Of a stretch of DNA of 64,000 nucleotides, positions 24,943 to 36,605 are shown piece after piece. Position 1 is the first letter of the stretch, and every line of letters starts with the position of its first letter. The DNA comes from Petrolisthes cinctipes (taxonomy: Eukaryota > Arthropoda > Malacostraca > Decapoda > Porcellanidae). The DNA lies in NCBI GenBank assembly GCA_033782935.1, contig JAWQEG010000166.1, forward strand, positions 2,756,001 through 2,820,000. Reading direction: 5' to 3'. Under the pieces are notes generated by a model. That model worked only from the letters and a program-made list of their open reading frames with translations, searched no databases and was not told the DNA's origin. The position numbers and the translations under genes are program-made.

Positions 24943-25944
24943 GCATGTTTTTAGCCTATATTTTGAAAATATTCTAGCACTGTGTAGGCATGTACAGATT
25001 GCTTCTGGGACCCCAAAATATTGAATTTTCGGGTGTTTTGAGCCTGAATTTGAGATATAAACGGGTACAGATGATACATGCACATATTGACTTTGGGCAT
25101 CTAAAATATCGATTTTCAGCATGTTTTGGGCCTGTATTTTGTAAATACTCTAACACTGAGTAGGCATGTACAGATTGCTTCTGGGACCCCAAAATATTGA
25201 ATTTTCGGGGGTTTTGAGCCTGAATTTGAGATATAAACGGGTACTGAAGATGCATGCACATATCGACTTTTGTGCACCTAAAAGATCGATTTTCAGTATG
25301 TTTTGAGCATGTATTTTGAAAATACTCTAACACGGAGTAGGCATGTACAGATCGCTTCTGGGACCCCAAAATATCGAATTTTCGGGTGTTTTGGGACTGA
25401 ATTTGAGATATCGACTTTTTGGCACCAAAAAGATCGATTTTTAGCATGTTTTTAGCCTATATTTTGAAAATATTCTAGCACTGAGTAGGCATGTACAGAT
25501 TGCTTCTTGGACCCCAAAATATTGAATTTTCGGGTGTTTTGAGCCTGAATTTGAGATATAAACGGGTACAGAAGATACATGCACATATTGACTTTGGGCA
25601 CCAAAAATATCGATTTTCAGCATGTTTTGGGCCTGAATTTTGAAAATACTCTAACACGGAGTAGGCATGTACAGATCGCTTCTGGGACCCCAAAATATCG
25701 AATTTTCGGGTGTTTAGGGCCAGAATTTGAGATATAAACGGGTACAGAAGATGCATGCACATATCGACTTTTGGGCACCTAAAAGATCGATTTTCAGTAT
25801 GTTTTTGGCCTGTATTTTGAAAATACTCTAACACGGAGTAGGCATGTACAGATACCTTCTGGGACCTCTAAATATCGAATTTTCGGGTGTTTTGGGACTG
25901 AATTTGAGATATCGATTTTTTGGCACCTAAAATGTCGATTTTTA
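24943..25944. repeat. 1,002-bp six-monomer unit (A1-B1-C1-A2-B2-C2)
   Basis: Two consecutive 501-bp trimers of different subtype. 24943-25443 is A1 (CACTGTGTAGG, GGGCATCTAAAAT), B1 (GTACTGAAG, TTTGTGCACC) and C1. 25444-25944 is A2 (CACTGAGTAGG, GGGCACCAAAAAT), B2 (GTTTAGGGCCAG) and C2 (AGATACCTTC, GGGACCTCTAAAT). Alternation of the two trimers is common, for example 28145 then 28646 and 37072 then 37573, but is broken in many places by runs of one type. It is therefore a frequent super-unit rather than a strict one. Confidence 0.8.
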
Positions 25945-28900
25945 GCATGTTTTTAGCCTATATTTTGAAAATATTCTAGCACTGTGTAGGCATGTACAGA
26001 TTGCTTCTGGGACCCCAAAATATTGAATTTTCGGGCGTTTTGAGCCTGAATTTGAGATATAAACGGGTACAGAAGATACATGCACATATTGACTTTGGGC
26101 ATCTAAAATATCGATTTTCAGCATGTTTTGGGCCTGTATTTTGAAAATACTCTAACACTGAGTAGGCATGTACAGATTGCTTCTGGGACCCCAAAATATT
26201 GAATTTTCGGGTGTTTTGAGCCTGAATTTGAGATATAAACGGGTACTGAAGATGCATGCACATATCGACTTTTGTGCACCTAAAAGATCGATTTTCAGTA
26301 TGTTTTTGGCCTGTAATTTGAAAATACTCTAACACTGAGTAGGCATGTACAGATTGCTTCTGGGACCCCAAAATATCGAATTTTCGGGTGTTTTGAGCCT
26401 GAATTTGAGATATAAACGGGTACTGAAGATGCATGCACATATCGACTTTTGTGCACCTAAAAGATCGATTTTCAGTATGTTTTGAGCATGTATTTTGAAA
26501 ATACTCTAACACGGAGTAGGCATGTACAGATCGCTTCTGGGACCCCTAAATATCGAATTTTCGGGTGTTTTGGGACTGAATTTGAGATATCGACTTTTTG
26601 GCACCTAAAAGATCGATTTTTAGCATGTTTTTAGCCTATATTTTGAAAATATTCTAGCACTGTACAGATTGCTTATGGGACCCCAAAATATTGAATTTTC
26701 GGGTGTTTTGAGCCTGAATTTGAGATATAAACGGGTACAGAAGATACATGCACATATTGACTTTGGGCACCAAAAATATCGATTTTCAGCATGTTTTGGG
26801 CCTGAATTTTGAAAATACTCTAACACGGAGTAGGCATGTACAGATCGCTTCTGGGACCCCAAAATATCGAATTTTCGGGTGTTTAAGGCCAGAATTTGAG
26901 ATATAAACGGGTACAGAAGATGCATGCACATATCGACTTTTGGGCACCTAAAAGATCGATTTTCAGTATGTTTTTGGCCTGTATTTTGAAAATACTCTAA
27001 CACGGAGTAGGCATGTACAGATACCTTCTGGGACCTCTAAATATCGAATTTTCGGGTGTTTTGGGACTGAATTTGAGATATCGACTTTTTGGCACCTAAA
27101 ATGTCGATTTTTAGCATGTTTTTAGCCTATATTTTGAAAATATTCTAGCACTGTGTAGGCATGTATAGATTGCTTCTGGGACCCCAAAATATTGAATTTT
27201 CGGGTGTTTTGAGCCTGAATTTGAGATATAAACGGGTACAGAAGATACATGCACATATTGACTTTGGGCATCTAAAATATCGATTTTCAGCATGTTTTGG
27301 GCCTGTATTTTGAAAATACTCTAACACTGAGTAGGCATGTACAGATTGCTTCTGGGACCCCAAAATATTGAATTTTCGGGAATTTTGAGCCTGAATTTGA
27401 GATATAAACGGGTACTGAAGATGCATGCACATATCGACTTTTGGGCACCTAAAAGATCGATTTTCAGTATGTTTTGAGCATGTATTTTGAAAATACTCTA
27501 ACACGGAGTAGGCATGTACAGATCGCTTCTGGGACCCCAAAATATCGAATTTTCGGGTGTTTAGGGCCAGAATTTGAGATATAAACGGGTACATAAGATG
27601 CATGCACATATCGACTTTTTGGCACCTAAAAGATCGATTTTCAGTATGTTTTTGGCCTGTATTTTGAAAATACTCTAACACGGAGTAGGCATGTACAGAT
27701 ACCTTCTGGGACCTCTAAATATCGAATTTTCGGGTGTTTTGAGCCTGAATTTGAGATATAAACGGGTACAGAAGATACATGCACATATTGACTTTGGGCA
27801 CCAAAAATATCGATTTTCAGCATGTTTTGGGCCTGAATTTTGAAAATACTCTAACACGGAGTAGGCATGTACAGATCGCATCTGGGACCCCAAAATATCA
27901 AATTTTCGGGAGTTTAGGGCCAGAATTTAAGATATAAACGGGTACAGAAGATGCATGCACATATAGACTTTTGGACACCTAAAAGATCGATTTTCAGTAT
28001 GTTTTTGGCCTGTATTTTGAAAATACTCTAACACGGAGTAGGCATGTACAGATACCTTCTGGGACCTCTAAATATCGAATTTTCGGGTGTTTTGGGACTG
28101 AATTTGAGATATCGATTTTTTGGCACCTAAAATGTCGATTTTTAGCATGTTTTTAGCCTATATTTTGAAAATATTCTAGCACTGTGTAGGCATGTACAGA
28201 TTGCTTCTGGGACCCCAAAATATTGAATTTTCGGGTGTTTTGAGCTTGAATTTGAGATATAAACGGGTACAGAAGATACATGCACATATTGACTTTGGGT
28301 ATCTAAAATATCGATTTTTAGCATGTTTTGGGCCTGTATTTTGAAAATACTCTAACACTGAGTAGGCATGTACAGATTGCTTCTGGGACCCCAAAATATT
28401 GAATTTTCGGGTGTTTTGAGCCTGAAATTGAGATATAAACGGGTACTGAAGATGCATGCACATATCGACTTTTGTGCACCTAAAAGATCGATTTTCAGTA
28501 TGTTTTGAGCATGTATTTTGAAAATACTCTAACACGGAGTAGGCATGTACAGATCGCTTCTGGGACCCCTAAATATCGAATTTTCGGGTGTTTTGGGACT
28601 GAATTTGAGATATCGACTTTTTGGCACCTAAAAGATCGATTTTTAGAATGTTTTTAGCCTATATTTTGAAAATATTCTAGCACTGAGTAGGCATGTACAG
28701 ATTGCTTCTGGGACCCCAAAATATTGAATTTTCGGGTGTTTTGAGCCTGAATTTGAGATATAAACGGGTACAGAAGATACATGCACATATTGACTTTGGG
28801 CACCAAAAATATCGATTTTCAGCATGTTTTGGGCCTGAATTTTGAAAATACACGGAGTAGGCATGTACAGATCGCTTCTGGGACCCCAAAATATCGAATT

Positions 28901-29295
28901 TTCGGGTGTTTAGGGCCAGAATTTGAGATATAAACGGCTACAGAAGATGCATGCACATATCGACTTTTGGGCACCTAAAAGATCGATTTTCAGTATGTTT
29001 TTGGCCTGTATTTTGAAAATACTCTAACACTGAGTAGGCATGTACAGATTGCTTCTGGGACCCCAAAATATCGAATTTTCGGGTGTTTTGAGCCTAAATT
29101 TGAGATATAAACGGGTACTGAAGATGCATGCACATATCGACTTTTGTGCACCTAAAAGATCGATTTTCAGTATGTTTTGAGCATGTATTTTGAAAATACT
29201 CTAACACGGAGTAGGCATGTACAGATCGCTTCTGTGACCCCTAAATATCGAATTTTCGGGTGTTTTGGGACTGAATTTGAGATATCGACTTTTTG

Positions 29296-29315
29296 GCACC
29301 TAAAAGAGCCTATAT
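29296..29315. other. 21-bp deletion at a C/A junction
   Basis: The sequence reads CACCTAAAAGAGCCTATATT. Compared with the normal junction, the 21 bases between AAAAGA and GCCTAT are missing, including the ATCGAT and GCATG landmarks. The identical deletion is at about 38,223-38,242, which supports common descent of the two large blocks. Confidence 0.82.
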
Positions 29316-30288
29316 TTTGAAAATATTCTAGCACTGTACAGATTGCTTCTGGGACCCCAAAATATTGAATTTTCGGGTGTTTTGAGCCTGAATTTGAGAT
29401 ATAAACGGGTACAGAAGATACATGCACATATTGACTTTGGGCATCTAAAATATCGATTTTCAGCATGTTTTGGGCCTGTATTTTGAAAATACTCTAACAC
29501 TGAGTAGGCATGTACAGATTGCTTCTGGGACCCCAAAATATTGAATTTTCGGGTGTTTTGAGCCTGAATTTGAGATATAAACGGGTACAGAAGATACATG
29601 CACATATTAACTTTTGGGCACCTAAAAGATCGATTTTCAGTATGTTTTTGGCCTGTATTTTGAAAATACTCTAACACGGAGTAGGCATGTACAGATACCT
29701 TCTGGGACCTCTAAATATCGAATTTTCGGGTGTTTTGGGACTGAATTTGAGATATCGATTTTTTGGCACCTAAAATTTCGATTTTTAGCATGTTTTTAGC
29801 CTATATTTTGAAAATATTCTAGCACTGTGTAGGCATGTACAGATTGCTTCTGGGACCCCAAAATATTGAATTTTCGGGTGTTTTGAGCCTGAATTTGAGA
29901 TATAAACGGGTACAGAAGATACATGCACATATTGACTTTGGGCATCTAAAATATCGATTTTCAGCATGTTTTGGGCCTGTATTTTGAAAATACTTTAATA
30001 CTGAGTAGGCATGTACAGATTGCTTCTGGGACCCCAAAATATTGAATTTTCGGGTGTTTTGAGCCTGAATTTGAGATATAAACGGGTACTGAAAATGCAT
30101 GCACATATCGACTTTTGTGCACCTAAAAGATCGATTTTCAGTATGTTTTGAGCATGTATTTTGAAAATACTCTAACACTGAGTAGGCATGTACAGATTGC
30201 TTCTGGGACCCCTAAATATCGAATTTTAGGGTGTTTTGGGACTGAATTTGAGATATCGAATTTTTGGCACCTAAAATGTCGATTTTTA

Positions 30289-30969
30289 GCATGTTTTTAG
30301 CCTATATTTTGAAAATATTCTAGCACTGTGTAGGCATGTACAGATTGCTTCTGGGACCCCAAAATATAGAATTTTCGGGTGTTTTGAGCCTGAATTTGAG
30401 ATATAAACGGGTACAGAAGATACATGCACATATTGACTTTGGGCACCAAAAATATCGATTTTCAGCATGTTTTGGGCCTGTATTTTGAAAATACTCTAAC
30501 ACGGAGTAGGCATGTACAGATCGCTTCTGGGACCCCAAAATATTGAATTTTCGGGTGTTTTGAGCCTGAATTTGAGATATAAACGGGTACTGAAAATGCA
30601 TGCACATATCGACTTTTGTGCACCTAAAAGATCGATTTTCAGCATGTTTTGGGCCTGAATTTTGAAAATACTCTAACACGGAGTGCTAGGCATGTACAGA
30701 TCGCTTCTGGGACCCTAAAATATCGAATTTTCGGGTGTTTAGGGCCCGAATTTGAGATATAAACGGGTACAGAAGATGCATGCACATATCGACTTTTGGG
30801 CACCTAAAAGATCGATTTTCAGTATGTTTTTGGCCTGTATTTTGAAAATACTCTAACACGGAGTAGGCATGTACAGATACCTTCTTGGACCTCTAAATAT
30901 CGAATTTTCGGGTGTTTTGGGACTGAATTTGAGATATCGATTTTTTGGCACCTAAAATTTCGATTTTTA
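30289..30969. repeat. 681-bp tetramer with GCT insertion, copy 1
   Basis: A2-B-B-C tetramer whose insertion reads CGGAGTGCTAGGCATG instead of TGCCAGG. The insertion sits at the junction into the third monomer, as in the 12-25 kb family. Other markers are AAAATATAGAATTTTC in A, GTACTGAAAATGC in B and GGGACCCTAAAATAT. It is clearly related to the GCC family but forms a separate sub-lineage confined to positions above 30 kb. Confidence 0.86.
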
Positions 30970-31470
30970 GCATGTTTTTAGCCAATATTTTGAAAATATT
31001 CTAGCACTGTGTAGGCATGTACAGATTGCTTCTGGGACCCCAAAATATTGAATTTTCGGGTGTTTTGAGCCTGAATTTGAGATATAAACGGGTACAGAAG
31101 ATACATGCACATATTGACTTTGGGCATCTAAAATATCGATTTTCAGCATGTTTTGGGCCTGTATTTTGAAAATACTTTAATACTGAGTAGGCATGTACAG
31201 ATTGCTTCTGGGACCCCAAAATATTGAATTTTCGGGTGTTTTGAGCCTGAATTTGAGATATAAACGGGTACTGAAAATGCATGCACATATCGACTTTTGT
31301 GCACCTAAAAGATCGATTTTCAGTATGTTTTGAGCATGTATTTTGAAAATACTCTAACACTGAGTAGGCATGTACAGATTGCTTCTGGGACCCCTAAATA
31401 TCGAATTTTAGGGTGTTTTGGGACTGAATTTGAGATATCGAATTTTTGGCACCTAAAATGTCGATTTTTA

Positions 31471-32151
31471 GCATGTTTTTAGCCTATATTTTGAAAATAT
31501 TCTAGCACTGTGTAGGCATGTACAGATTGCTTCTGGGACCCCAAAATATAGAATTTTCGGGTGTTTTGAGCCTGAATTTGAGATATAAACGGGTACAGAA
31601 GATACATGCACATATTGACTTTGGGCACCAAAAATATCGATTTTCAGCATGTTTTGGGCCTGTATTTTGAAAATACTCTAACACGGAGTAGGCATGTACA
31701 GATCGCTTCTGGGACCCCAAAATATTGAATTTTCGGGTGTTTTGAGCCTGAATTTGAGATATAAACGGGTACTGAAAATGCATGCACATATCGACTTTTG
31801 TGCACCTAAAAGATCGATTTTCAGCATGTTTTGGGCCTGAATTTTGAAAATACTCTAACACGGAGTGCTAGGCATGTACAGATCGCTTCTGGGACCCTAA
31901 AATATCGAATTTTCGGGTGTTTAGGGCCCGAATTTGAGATATAAACGGGTACAGAAGATGCATGCACATATCGACTTTTGGGCACCTAAAAGATCGATTT
32001 TCAGTATGTTTTTGGCCTGTATTTTGAAAATACTCTAATACGGAGTAGGCATGTACAGATACCTTCTGGGACCTCAAAATATCGAATTTTCGGGTGTTTT
32101 GGGACTGAATTTGAGATATCGATTTTTTGGCACCTAAAATATCGATTTTCA
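31471..32151. repeat. 681-bp tetramer with GCT insertion, copy 2
   Basis: Copy of the unit at 30289 with an offset of 1,182 bp, part of a local tandem duplication of one 501-bp trimer plus one 681-bp tetramer. It shares AAAATATAGAATTTTC, GTACTGAAAATGC and GGGCCCGAATTTG. It differs near its end (TCTAATACGG, GGGACCTCAAAAT). Confidence 0.86.
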
Positions 32152-32539
32152 GCATGTTTTTAGCCTATATTTTGAAAATATTCTAGCACTGTGTAGGCAT
32201 GTTAAGATTGCTTCTGGGACCCCAAAATATTGAATTTTCGGGTGTTTTGAGCCTGAATTTGAGATAGAAACGGGTACAGATGATACATGCACATATTGAC
32301 TTTGGGCATCTAAAATATCGATTTTCAGCATGTTTTGGGCCTGTATTTTGAAAATACTCTAACACTGAGTAGGCAAGTACAGATTGCTTCTGGGACCCCA
32401 AAATATTGAATTTTCGGGTGTTTTGAGCCTGAATTTGAGATATAAACGGGTACTGAAGATGCATGCACATATCGACTTTTGTGCACCTAAAAGATCGATT
32501 TTCAGTATGTTTTGAGCATGTATTTTGAAAATACTCTAA

Positions 32540-34572
32540 CACGGAGTAGGCATGTACAGATCGCTTCAGGGACCCCTAAATATCGAATTTTCGGGTGTTT
32601 TGGGACTGAATTTGAGATATCGACTTTTTGGCACCTAAAAGATCGATTTTTAGCATGTTTTTAGCCTATATTTTGAAAATATTCTAGCACTGAGTAGGCA
32701 TGTACAGATTGCTTCTGGGACCCCAAAATATTGAATTTTCGGATGTTTCGAGCCTGAATTTGAGATATAAACGGGTACAGAAGATACATGCACATATTGA
32801 CTTTGGGCACCAAAAATATCGATTTTCAGCATGTTTTGGGCCTGAATTTTGAAAATATTCTAACACGGAGTAGGCATGTACAGATCGCTTCTGGGACCCC
32901 AAAATATCGAATTTTCGGGTGTTTAGGGCCAGAATTTGAGATATAAACGGGTACAGAAGATGCATGCACATATCGACTTTTGGGCACCTAAAAGATCGAT
33001 TTTCAGTATGTTTTTGGCCTGTATTTTGAAAATACTCTAACACGGAGTAGGCATGTACAGATACCTTCTGGGACTTCTAAATATCGAATTTTCGGGTGTT
33101 TTGGGACTAAATTTGAGATATCGATTTTTTGGCACCTAAAATATCGATTTTCAGCATGTTTTTAGCCTATATTTTGAAAATATTCAAGCACTGTGTAGGC
33201 ATGTACAGATTGCTTCTGGGACCCCAAAATATTGAATTTTCGGGTGTTTTGAGCCTGAATTTGAGATATAAACGGGTACAGAAGATACATGCACATATTG
33301 ACTTTGGGCATCTAAAATATCGATTTTCAGCATGTTTTGGGCCTGTATTTTGAAAATACTCTAACACTGAGTAAGCATGTACAGATTGCTTCTGGGACCC
33401 CAAAATATTGAATTTTCGGGTGTTTTGAGACTGAATTTGAGATATAAACGGGTACTGAAGATGCATGCACATATCGACTTTTTGGCACCTAAAAGATCGA
33501 TTTTCAGTATGTTTTTGGCCTGTATTTTGAAAATACTCTAACACGGAGTAGGCATGTACAGATACCTTCTGGGACCTCTAAATATCGAATTTTCGGGTGT
33601 TTTGAGCCTGAATTTGAGATATAAACGGGTACAGAAGATACATGCACATATTGACTTTGGGCACCAAAAATATCGATTTTCAGCATGTTTTGGGCCTGAA
33701 TTTTGAAAATACTCTAACACGGAGTAGGCATGTACAGATCGCTTCTGGGACCCCAAAATATCGAATTTTCGGGTGTTTAAGGCCAGAATTTGAGATATAA
33801 ACGGGTACAGAAGATGCATGCACATATCGACTTTTGGGCACCTAAAAGATCGATTTTCAGTATGTTTTTGGCCTGTATTTTGAAAATACTCTAACACGGA
33901 GTAGGCAGGTACAGATACCTTCTGGGACCTCTAAATATCGAATTTTCGGGTGTTTTGGGACTGAATTTGAGATATCGAATTTTTGGCACCTAAAATGTCG
34001 ATTTTTAGCATGTTTTTAGCCTATATTTTGAAAATATTCTAGCACTGTGTAGGCATGTATAGATTGCTTCTAGGACCCCAAAATATTGAATTTTCGGGTG
34101 TTTTGAGCCTGAATTTGAGATATAAACGGGTACAGAAGATACATGCACATATTGACTTTGGGCATCTAAAATATCGATTTTCAGCATGTTTTGGGCCTGT
34201 ATTTTGAAAATACTCTAACACTGAGTAGGCATGTACAGATTGCTTCTGGGACCCCAAAATATTGAATTTTCGGGTATTTTGAGCCTGAATTTGAGATATA
34301 AACGGGTACTGAAGATGCATGCACATATCGACTTTTGGGCACCTAAAAGATCGATTTTCAGTATGTTTTGAGCATGAATTTTGAAAATACTCTAACACGG
34401 AGTAGGCATGTACAGATCGCTTCTGGGACCCCAAAATATCGAATTTTCGGGTGTTTAGGGCCAGAATTTGAGATATAAACGGGTACATAAGATGCATGCA
34501 CATATCGACTTTTTGGCACCTAAAAGATCGATTTTCAGTATGTTTTTGGCCTGTATTTTGAAAATACTCTAA
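32540..34572. repeat. 2,033-bp tandem duplication, first copy
   Basis: This segment is followed directly by a second copy at offset exactly 2,033 bp. All rare variants I compared are shared: CTTCAGGGACC at the left end, GGATGTTTCGAGCC, GGGACTTCTAAAT, ATTCAAGCACTGTG, GAGTAAGCATG, GTAGGCAGGTACAG and GCTTCTAGGACC. I saw no difference in the parts I checked. Breakpoints lie in a conserved stretch around TTTTGAAAATACTCTAACAC, so the exact junction cannot be placed within about 40 bp. Confidence 0.88.
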
Positions 34573-34685
34573 CACGGAGTAGGCATGTACAGATCGCTTC
34601 AGGGACCCCTAAATATCGAATTTTCGGGTGTTTTGGGACTGAATTTGAGATATCGACTTTTTGGCACCTAAAAGATCGATTTTTA
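34008..34685. repeat. 678-bp unit with an extra B monomer (A-B-B-C)
   Basis: A1, then B1, then B2, then C1, equal to 501 plus 177 bp. The extra monomer is B rather than A. Its first B ends TTTTGAGCATGAATTTTG, joining B1 to the start of the next B. Similar units occur at 7359-8036 and 25945-26622. A-type and B-type expansions have therefore both happened here. Confidence 0.8.
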
Positions 34686-36605
34686 GCATGTTTTTAGCCT
34701 ATATTTTGAAAATATTCTAGCACTGAGTAGGCATGTACAGATTGCTTCTGGGACCCCAAAATATTGAATTTTCGGATGTTTCGAGCCTGAATTTGAGATA
34801 TAAACGGGTACAGAAGATACATGCACATATTGACTTTGGGCACCAAAAATATCGATTTTCAGCATGTTTTGGGCCTGAATTTTGAAAATATTCTAACACG
34901 GAGTAGGCATGTACAGATCGCTTCTGGGACCCCAAAATATCGAATTTTCGGGTGTTTAGGGCCAGAATTTGAGATATAAACGGGTACAGAAGATGCATGC
35001 ACATATCGACTTTTGGGCACCTAAAAGATCGATTTTCAGTATGTTTTTGGCCTGTATTTTGAAAATACTCTAACACGGAGTAGGCATGTACAGATACCTT
35101 CTGGGACTTCTAAATATCGAATTTTCGGGTGTTTTGGGACTAAATTTGAGATATCGATTTTTTGGCACCTAAAATATCGATTTTCAGCATGTTTTTAGCC
35201 TATATTTTGAAAATATTCAAGCACTGTGTAGGCATGTACAGATTGCTTCTGGGACCCCAAAATATTGAATTTTCGGGTGTTTTGAGCCTGAATTTGAGAT
35301 ATAAACGGGTACAGAAGATACATGCACATATTGACTTTGGGCATCTAAAATATCGATTTTCAGCATGTTTTGGGCCTGTATTTTGAAAATACTCTAACAC
35401 TGAGTAAGCATGTACAGATTGCTTCTGGGACCCCAAAATATTGAATTTTCGGGTGTTTTGAGACTGAATTTGAGATATAAACGGGTACTGAAGATGCATG
35501 CACATATCGACTTTTTGGCACCTAAAAGATCGATTTTCAGTATGTTTTTGGCCTGTATTTTGAAAATACTCTAACACGGAGTAGGCATGTACAGATACCT
35601 TCTGGGACCTCTAAATATCGAATTTTCGGGTGTTTTGAGCCTGAATTTGAGATATAAACGGGTACAGAAGATACATGCACATATTGACTTTGGGCACCAA
35701 AAATATCGATTTTCAGCATGTTTTGGGCCTGAATTTTGAAAATACTCTAACACGGAGTAGGCATGTACAGATCGCTTCTGGGACCCCAAAATATCGAATT
35801 TTCGGGTGTTTAAGGCCAGAATTTGAGATATAAACGGGTACAGAAGATGCATGCACATATCGACTTTTGGGCACCTAAAAGATCGATTTTCAGTATGTTT
35901 TTGGCCTGTATTTTGAAAATACTCTAACACGGAGTAGGCAGGTACAGATACCTTCTGGGACCTCTAAATATCGAATTTTCGGGTGTTTTGGGACTGAATT
36001 TGAGATATCGAATTTTTGGCACCTAAAATGTCGATTTTTAGCATGTTTTTAGCCTATATTTTGAAAATATTCTAGCACTGTGTAGGCATGTATAGATTGC
36101 TTCTAGGACCCCAAAATATTGAATTTTCGGGTGTTTTGAGCCTGAATTTGAGATATAAACGGGTACAGAAGATACATGCACATATTGACTTTGGGCATCT
36201 AAAATATCGATTTTCAGCATGTTTTGGGCCTGTATTTTGAAAATACTCTAACACTGAGTAGGCATGTACAGATTGCTTCTGGGACCCCAAAATATTGAAT
36301 TTTCGGGTATTTTGAGCCTGAATTTGAGATATAAACGGGTACTGAAGATGCATGCACATATCGACTTTTGGGCACCTAAAAGATCGATTTTCAGTATGTT
36401 TTGAGCATGAATTTTGAAAATACTCTAACACGGAGTAGGCATGTACAGATCGCTTCTGGGACCCCAAAATATCGAATTTTCGGGTGTTTAGGGCCAGAAT
36501 TTGAGATATAAACGGGTACATAAGATGCATGCACATATCGACTTTTTGGCACCTAAAAGATCGATTTTCAGTATGTTTTTGGCCTGTATTTTGAAAATAC
36601 TCTAA
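34573..36605. repeat. 2,033-bp tandem duplication, second copy
   Basis: Second copy of the preceding segment, looking identical over every stretch compared. It is the cleanest recent duplication in the window and does not correspond to a whole number of 501-bp units (4 x 501 plus 29). It should be checked as a possible assembly duplication. Its latter half also belongs to the large block shared with 26.7-29.6 kb. Confidence 0.88.

Larger units (their letters stand above)
16898..26689. repeat. Block with 3,863-bp and 3,000-bp offset duplications
   Basis: The run about 17,175-19,565 is repeated at about 21,038-23,428 (offset 3,863). Part of it, about 21,215-22,764, recurs at 24,215-25,764 (offset 3,000). 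Shared rare variants include GTACAGATGATACATG, TTTTGTAAATACTC, TTCGGGGGTTTTG, CACCAAAAAGATCG and GGGCCATTATTTTG (first two copies only). The copies differ at scattered single bases, so the exchange is recent but not the newest in the window. The remainder is ordinary 501-bp trimers. Confidence 0.83.
26690..32370. repeat. Large duplicated block, version 1
   Basis: This run matches 35,617-40,265. The offset is 8,927 bp up to about 29,576, and 9,075 bp afterwards because the other version has 148 extra bp. It then becomes 7,893 bp, because this version holds a 1,182-bp tandem duplication (about 29,765-30,946 and 30,947-32,128) that the other lacks. Shared rare variants include a 6-bp loss (AAATACACGG, 28,85x), AAACGGCTACAG, CTGTGACCCC, a 21-bp deletion giving AAAAGAGCCTAT (29,30x), CATATTAACTTTTG and ACTTTAATACTGAG. 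Confidence 0.83.
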
